Positions 58,770 through 64,000 of a stretch of 64,000 bases of DNA are shown here, one piece after another. The stretch comes from Parastagonospora avenae f. sp. tritici 18332-5. Lineage: Eukaryota; Ascomycota; Dothideomycetes; Pleosporales; Phaeosphaeriaceae. The notes under the pieces were generated by a model, which saw only the letters and a program-made list of their open reading frames with translations, had not been told where the DNA came from and made no database searches. The stretch is taken from NCBI GenBank assembly GCA_022559985.1, contig JAFJTR010000060.1, positions 62,001 to 126,000 of the forward strand. The letters run 5' to 3'. Position 1 is the stretch's first letter. Each line of letters starts with the position of its first letter. A program made the translations under genes and the position numbers.

Positions 58770-59438
58770 TCATACATCCTCACACTCCTCAGGCCACCCA
58801 CACTCCTCCAACCACCCCTCAACCATCTCATCACTCGCCTCCACATCAATCACCTCCTCCACCACCGCCTCTTCCCCCTCTTCCTCACCATCATCACACA
58901 CATCCCAAGACAACTCAACCTCGCCGCCCATCTCCAACCCGTCGTCCTCACACTGCACACCAGCACCAAGTATGCTCCGCGCACGATCGAGATTGTTGGC
59001 CAGCACGGCCAGGCAGTTGCGCAGGATGTTGATGTGCGTGGCGTGCAGGTTCATGTCATCGCCCAGCTGCGTGATCAGCGCGAGAAGATTATCTCGCAGA
59101 GACTTGAAATCCTCCTGGGAGGATGATTGCGTGGTGGTGGAGAGATTGAGGGTCGTCTGGAGGACACCCAGGAGGCGCAAGAAGTCGGCGGCGGAAGGTG
59201 ATGTAGGCGCCTGCTCGAGCGCGCGCAGGCGGATATGCATGCCATACATCATCGTGGCGAAGACGATGATGCTGAGGAGGAGAGGGATGTTGGCGCAGAG
59301 GAGGGCGAGGAGGAGTTCGAGCCATTGGAGGAGGAAGGGGGAGAGGGTGAAGGCCAGGCTAGCTGGCGAATACGTGGTGGTGAAGAGCGCGCAGGAGAAG
59401 GATGCCGAGGGCTCAAGGAGCATGGTGATGGTGGTCAT
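58770..59438 (-). CDS. Membrane protein of unknown function, 222 aa
   Basis: A single-exon frame. The N-terminal third holds two hydrophobic stretches: a weaker FSCALFTTTYSPASLAFTL, then a long LLLALLCANIPLLLSIIVFA that could span the membrane once or twice. A helical, Leu-rich segment follows (FLRLLGVLQTTLNL; FKSLRDNLLALITQLGDDMN; ILRNCLAVLANNLDRARSIL), likely a coiled coil. The C-terminus is very acidic (DDGEEEGEEAVVEEVIDVEA). I do not recognise the family. The open frame, start context and ordered composition support a gene, but no intron or domain confirms it. Confidence 0.55.
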   Translation of the reverse strand: MTTITMLLEPSASFSCALFTTTYSPASLAFTLSPFLLQWLELLLALLCANIPLLLSIIVFATMMYGMHIRLRALEQAPTSPSAADFLRLLGVLQTTLNLSTTTQSSSQEDFKSLRDNLLALITQLGDDMNLHATHINILRNCLAVLANNLDRARSILGAGVQCEDDGLEMGGEVELSWDVCDDGEEEGEEAVVEEVIDVEASDEMVEGWLEECGWPEECEDV

Positions 59439-59625
59439 TGTGGTGGCTGTGTTGGTGTTTTGTAGACGGGGCGGTGACGATGTAGTAGTATATGAGTGTT
59501 TGTAACTGAGAAGGAGAGTGAGGGGATGTAGGATAGAGAGTTAAAAAGGAGATTTGAAAGGTTTGTACATCGAATGTATGCTATTGTGCTCTCTAACTCT
59601 TCTTCACCTCCGATTCAGCTCGCTT

Positions 59626-60759
59626 TCATTTCATCTTCGTCTTGCCGTACGCTCCACCCGCTAGTTTGCGCATCTCCAGCGCCCGCCGATACGGCGGCGC
59701 CGTCGGCGGTTGGATAGGATCCAGACTCACCCTGTCTTTGGGGAGATGGTATGTTGCGTCTGAATCGTATGCTGAGAGATCGCCGCACGCGAGGAAGGGT
59801 GCTATCCAGCGTTTCCCACCTTCTTCGACGTCATCTTTGTCGCTTTCACTTTCGGTTCCCACATCGAGCTCAATACAGCCATCTTCGCGGACCGTGCGTT
59901 TGACCTCGCGCCCCGCCTTGGGCTGCGTATCGACAGGAATGGGGATTCGTGTTCCAGCTCCAAGTGGTTGGTCAAGACTTGCGGTGAATCCAGCGGGAGG
60001 GCAGAAGCCCTCGCACACGACGAATGCTTCGATACTACTCGCCCGACTACTCCTCGGCTTCGCGACGCGCACACGCTCAAACACAATCTTCAGCTGCGCA
60101 AACAGTAAATCTACGTCCTTACCGCGGAAGATCTTGGCGACGAATTTCCCGCCGGGTTTGAGTACGCACAGCGCGAGGTTGAGCGCGGCCCAAAGGAGTT
60201 GCGACTGGACGTAGATGTCGAGATCGTGCAGGCCAGTCACGTCGGGCGCGCCGTCGGAGATGACGAGGTCGACGGGTGAAGACGCGGTTGTTGCGCTTGG
60301 GTCGTATGTATCTGGATCCAGGGCCTTGAGCATGAGTGGTATTGTAGAAGGGTGTGTGATGTCTGCGCGGAGTGTGGTGACGCCTTCAAGTGGACTCATG
60401 GGTTGGAGATCGATTGCAACGATTCGGACGCCTTGCCTGCGCTTTCGAGGCTCTTCTTTGATCTTAAGCTTCTCCAGTGAGTCCTCGATTGGCTTGACGC
60501 CGAGGACGTAATTGCGTGTGGCGGCCTGCTCTTCTTGCCATCCAGCTCGCCCGAATTTCTCGCCTTTGATCAGGACGCGGGAAAGAACTTGAGACCAACT
60601 TCCTGGTGCGGCGCAGAGATCGACGACTCGTGTGACTCCGTCAAATAGGTTGAACTCTTCGTCTAATTGTAGGAGTTTATAGGCTGATCTTGCGCGCCAT
60701 CCTTCTTCTTTTGCTAAGCGGTAGTAGGCATCCCGCTTGTCTTTAGAAGATTTTCCCAT
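59626..60759 (-). CDS. TRM7: tRNA 2'-O-ribose methyltransferase Trm7 (FtsJ family)
   Basis: A single exon encodes 377 aa. The RrmJ/FtsJ fold is complete: MGKSSKDKRDAYYRLAKEEG, SAM-binding VVDLCAAPGSWSQVL, VDLVISDGAPDVTG and GGKFVAKIFRG. The catalytic K-D-K-E tetrad can be placed at Lys28, Asp169, Lys209 and Glu244. Trm7 methylates the 2'-hydroxyl of tRNA residues 32 and 34, with partner proteins. An insertion of about 40 residues after the SAM motif and a ~120-residue acidic C-terminal extension make it longer than the ~310-aa yeast enzyme. It diverges from MAK5 with 372 nt between the starts. Confidence 0.92.
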   Translation of the reverse strand: MGKSSKDKRDAYYRLAKEEGWRARSAYKLLQLDEEFNLFDGVTRVVDLCAAPGSWSQVLSRVLIKGEKFGRAGWQEEQAATRNYVLGVKPIEDSLEKLKIKEEPRKRRQGVRIVAIDLQPMSPLEGVTTLRADITHPSTIPLMLKALDPDTYDPSATTASSPVDLVISDGAPDVTGLHDLDIYVQSQLLWAALNLALCVLKPGGKFVAKIFRGKDVDLLFAQLKIVFERVRVAKPRSSRASSIEAFVVCEGFCPPAGFTASLDQPLGAGTRIPIPVDTQPKAGREVKRTVREDGCIELDVGTESESDKDDVEEGGKRWIAPFLACGDLSAYDSDATYHLPKDRVSLDPIQPPTAPPYRRALEMRKLAGGAYGKTKMK

Positions 60760-61131
60760 TGTATCAATTGGTGATGTAGTTCAATAGTGAAGGTCAATAT
60801 CGTGGGGTCAGTCGTCGAAGACTGCTTGCTTTCGCGTGAATTGAGGGTATCTGATCAGTCCAGTGTATAGAGAGGCCGTATTCCAGTAGACGTCCAATAT
60901 TCCCCAACTCTTTTGCTTGTATCTTAGAGAAATGGGCGTCAAATTTCACTGACAATGCACCCTTACCAATATAGAAGTATTTCACGTGGGGTGTGTGAAG
61001 GTTCGAGCACGGCAAGTTTAGCCGAGCGGGGACGATCGGACTCCCGAACGCCGACCAAAAGTCTCAGATCTCAGAAAAAGTTCAGCGAACAGCCCAACGT
61101 CGCAACTACGCGCATTCACGCACAACCCACC
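60760..61131. other. Shared divergent promoter of TRM7 and MAK5
   Basis: The interval between two divergent genes for RNA maturation. The frame of MAK5 is open upstream to 60955, but MKRAHKAPKASHK is the natural start. Confidence 0.55.
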
Positions 61132-63588
61132 ATGAAGCGCGCCCATAAAGCACCAAAGGCGTCGCATAAAGCGTACAAGCGCCAAAAAGTCGAAAAGAAG
61201 CCGCGACCCGAGATCAACGTGCCCAAGCGCAAGATTCGACTCGACGACCTAGGATGGAACCAAGTGTCCATGCCCGACCGATTGGAGGACTTTGAGGGCT
61301 TCTACGGACTTGAGGAGATTGAGGATGTACATGTCGTGAAAGATGCAGTCACGGGAAACCTATCGTTCGAAACTACCAAGACGGACGAGCAGATCGAGCA
61401 GGACATAGAGAAGGCGTGGCAACGCGAAGAAGAGGAAGCGAAGTTCTTGGAGAAGATAACTTTCGGCGGAGAGCCGAAGAACGGAGAGGATGTAGTAGAG
61501 GAAGAGACTGCGCCAGTTGAAGACATCGCAGAGGCGGCCCAGGACGAAGATACCGACTCGTGGGGAGGCTTCAGCGAGAACGATGTAGCGCAGAACGGAG
61601 ACGAGCAGTCCGAGGACGCCCAAATGTTTGACGAAGATGCGCCGCCCACTCCAAACGGTGCCTTGGGTATTACAAAACATGATGGCGATGGGGAGACCGA
61701 GCCTAAGAAGATGAACAAAAGGGAAAGAGCTGCGGAGAAGAAAAGGTTAGCTGCTCTGGCAAAGAAGGCCGACAAGTCCGACGACGAAGAGGCTAGTGAG
61801 GGTGAGACATTTGGACCAGGCGCCTTCGACATCCTGGCAAACCGTGCCGATGATGAAGATGACGAGGTTGATGTGTCGGCATGGGAGGAGCTGGAGCTCT
61901 CTACCAAGATCTTAGAATCCCTGGCGAAGCTCAAGTTCTCGAAGCCAACCACGATTCAAGCTTCCACCATACCAGAAATCATGGCCGGACGAGATGTCAT
62001 TGGAAAAGCCTCTACAGGTTCCGGAAAGACACTGGCATTCGGTATCCCCATCATCGAGTCCTACCTTGCCTCTAAGAGCAAGTCGAAAGACGTGAAGGAC
62101 AAAGCTCCTCTGGCCTTGATCATAGCCCCTACTCGAGAGTTGGCGCATCAGATCACGGCTCATTTGACCGCACTCTGCGCAAAGGGTGCTTTCGAAGCCC
62201 CTCTAATTGCATCGGTCACTGGTGGTCTAGCCGTGCAGAAGCAGCGCCGACAGTTGGAGAAGGCCGATATCATCGTGGGAACACCAGGACGACTATGGGA
62301 GGTCATTAGTACTGGCCACGGCCTGCTAGAAAAGGTCAAGCAAATCCGCTTCCTTGTCGTTGACGAAGCCGATCGCTTGCTGAGTCAAGGGAACTACAAA
62401 GAGCTTGGAGAAATCCTCAAGATCCTAGAGAAAGACGCGCCAGCTGAGGGAGAGGCTGAGGCAGAGGAAACGATTGAGGTTGAGCGACAGACGTTGGTCT
62501 TCTCGGCCACATTCCAGAAGGGGCTGCAGCAAAAGCTCGCAGGGAAGGCTAAAGGCGGCAGCGACAACCTCATGAGCAAACAACAATCCATGGAGTATCT
62601 TCTGAAGAAGATCAACTTCAGGGAAGAGAAGCCCAAATTTATCGACGCCAACCCATCTTCGCAAATGGCAAGTAGGCTGAAGGAAGGCTTGATTGAGTGC
62701 GCTGGGACAGAGAAGGATCTGTACCTCTACTCGCTTCTGATGTTCTACCCCAAGAAGCGTGCACTCATCTTCACGAACTCTATCTCCGCGGTCCGACGAC
62801 TCACTCCATTCCTTCAGAACCTCGCTCTTCCTGCCCTTCCACTCCATTCCAGCATGGCACAAAAAGCACGTCTGCGATCCATTGAGCGCTTCAAGGAGCG
62901 TCCAGGCTCGATCCTCGTCGCCACAGATGTCGCAGCCCGTGGTTTGGATATTCCAAAGGTCGAGCTGGTAATCCACTACCATTTGCCCCGCGCAGCAGAC
63001 ACATATGTCCATCGTTCCGGCCGTACAGCGCGTGCCGAAGCCTCAGGCTCAAGCATCCTCATCTGCGCACCCGAAGAAGTCGGCGGCGTCCGCCGGCTCA
63101 TCGCCAAAGTTCATGCCCGCGCCGACGAAGCCCCCAAGTCCAAGAAAACAGCCTACTTCATCCGCACGCTCGACATCGACCGCCGCATCGTCGCGCGCCT
63201 CAAGCCGCGTGCCAGCATCTCCAAGAAACTCGCCGACACTGTCATTGCGAAAGAGAAAAAGCACAGCGAAGACGATACCTTGCGCCAAGCGGCTGAAGAT
63301 CTGGGCGTGGACTACGACAGCGAGGAGTTTGAGAAGGAAGCTAGAGGCAAGAAAGGACGAGGCACGGGCAGGAAGAAGAAGGAGAAAGAGGCGAGTGAGA
63401 TGACGAAGGGCGAGCAGCAGGCGTTGAGAGCGGAGTTGAGGAATATGTTGAGTCAGAGGATTAATACGGGTGTTAGCGCGAGGTATTTGACTAGTGGAGG
63501 GATTGATGTTGATGCGCTGATGGCAGGAGAGGGGAATATGGAGTTTTTGGGGAATGTAGATGGGTTGGGGTTTGATGAAGAGGAGTAG
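61132..63588 (+). CDS. MAK5: ATP-dependent RNA helicase Mak5 (DDX24)
   Basis: A single exon encodes 818 aa. The basic N-terminus (MKRAHKAPKASHKAYKRQK) and the segment LDDLGWNQVSMPD are followed by a long acidic region. The DEAD-box core then has Q-motif context (FSKPTTIQASTIP), Walker A ASTGSGKT (about residue 290), PTRELA, VDEADRL (about 410), FSATFQKG, HSSMAQKARL, ATDVAARGLDIP and HRSGRTARA. It carries a family-specific insertion between DEAD and SAT. The Lys-rich C-terminus includes KKGRGTGRKKKEKE. Mak5 acts in 60S ribosomal subunit assembly in the nucleolus. The upstream in-frame extension back to 60955 is less likely because MKRAHK matches the expected N-terminus. Confidence 0.93.
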   Translation: MKRAHKAPKASHKAYKRQKVEKKPRPEINVPKRKIRLDDLGWNQVSMPDRLEDFEGFYGLEEIEDVHVVKDAVTGNLSFETTKTDEQIEQDIEKAWQREEEEAKFLEKITFGGEPKNGEDVVEEETAPVEDIAEAAQDEDTDSWGGFSENDVAQNGDEQSEDAQMFDEDAPPTPNGALGITKHDGDGETEPKKMNKRERAAEKKRLAALAKKADKSDDEEASEGETFGPGAFDILANRADDEDDEVDVSAWEELELSTKILESLAKLKFSKPTTIQASTIPEIMAGRDVIGKASTGSGKTLAFGIPIIESYLASKSKSKDVKDKAPLALIIAPTRELAHQITAHLTALCAKGAFEAPLIASVTGGLAVQKQRRQLEKADIIVGTPGRLWEVISTGHGLLEKVKQIRFLVVDEADRLLSQGNYKELGEILKILEKDAPAEGEAEAEETIEVERQTLVFSATFQKGLQQKLAGKAKGGSDNLMSKQQSMEYLLKKINFREEKPKFIDANPSSQMASRLKEGLIECAGTEKDLYLYSLLMFYPKKRALIFTNSISAVRRLTPFLQNLALPALPLHSSMAQKARLRSIERFKERPGSILVATDVAARGLDIPKVELVIHYHLPRAADTYVHRSGRTARAEASGSSILICAPEEVGGVRRLIAKVHARADEAPKSKKTAYFIRTLDIDRRIVARLKPRASISKKLADTVIAKEKKHSEDDTLRQAAEDLGVDYDSEEFEKEARGKKGRGTGRKKKEKEASEMTKGEQQALRAELRNMLSQRINTGVSARYLTSGGIDVDALMAGEGNMEFLGNVDGLGFDEEE

Positions 63589-64000
63589 ATATGAAAATAC
63601 TTTGATTGATGACTGTCGAATGAGCAAGCCTTTCGTAAGTATATGCATCAGAGCTTTCTCTGGGGAGTGATGATTTCAGCCTCGTTATCGTTGGTGCCAC
63701 TCATGCAATCAACAAGACGTTGAACCATGATCGCATGGCGTTCAATGCTTTGTCGCAGGATACAATCAATCATGCTTCCCTCGTGCCTACAAGACCTTAT
63801 CACGGACTTCGAACAGCGACAGTGACGTCACCCAGCAGCAATCTTCAACACCAGCACCAGGTGCTGCAATGATTCATACACACTTCGAAAGGACTCTGAC
63901 TACTATTATAGTCCAGCTGTCATACGAAGAGCCAGCCTACATAACCCCAATGGCTTGACCATACAACGGAAACTACCAAAAAGTGCCTTGAAGTTATACA
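63589..64000. other. 3' flank of MAK5, no gene seen
   Basis: No supported ORF up to the window edge. Confidence 0.5.

Noticed and set aside
60990..61065. tRNA-like text (GGTTCGAG, TTAGCCGAGCGG) near 61.0 kb
   Set aside because: No cloverleaf can be drawn; the elements are in the wrong order and spacing.
60955..61131. In-frame N-terminal extension of MAK5
   Set aside because: The internal start MKRAHKAPKASHK has the expected basic N-terminus; the extension has no conserved look.

Overview
The window looks like a filamentous ascomycete nuclear genome, probably Dothideomycetes (inferred). Protein genes are dense and lie on both strands. Introns are short (about 45-150 nt), with GT(A/G)NGT-type donors, CTAAC/CTGAC branch points and CAG/TAG acceptors. 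The gene set is typical of moulds: a phytochrome hybrid histidine kinase, a Rap1 with BRCT, Myb and RCT regions, Lsb5, Hse1 and Scp160. I saw no rRNA, tRNA or CRISPR array. Gene models were spliced by eye and checked for phase.

Layout. 1-12 kb: mitochondrial oxoglutarate carrier, a tiny cysteine-rich peptide gene, LSB5 (with a GC-AG intron), a 439-aa unknown, a 638-aa Ser/Pro-rich unknown, actin-capping alpha subunit, and two small membrane-protein ORFs. 12.1-16.5 kb: a decayed, AT-richer segment. It holds a degenerate tyrosine recombinase resembling Starship 'captain' (DUF3435) proteins, a tail with a repeated LCRADLS motif, and, head-to-head with it, a broken gene (family X) carrying three in-frame TAG stops. 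16.9-32.9 kb: RAP1, SWF1 palmitoyltransferase, a 127-aa unknown, MED13, ENP2, cytochrome b5, and a flavoprotein/F-box-like/repeat fusion. 34.6-39.3 kb: phytochrome. 40.4-43.9 kb: a second decayed segment with two diverged copies of a membrane-protein gene placed tail-to-tail (both broken) and a second broken family X copy. 45.8-63.6 kb: PAK-family kinase, HSE1, a secreted cysteine-containing protein, SCP160, an unknown membrane protein, TRM7 and MAK5.

Most genes are housekeeping genes with unrelated roles: endosomal sorting (LSB5, HSE1), actin capping (CAP1), RNA and ribosome metabolism (ENP2, MAK5, TRM7, SCP160), transcription (MED13), telomeres (RAP1), lipidation (SWF1) and signalling (phytochrome, PAK). 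The novelty lies in the decayed segments, the 39-residue cysteine-rich gene with a leader intron, and the flavoprotein fusion.
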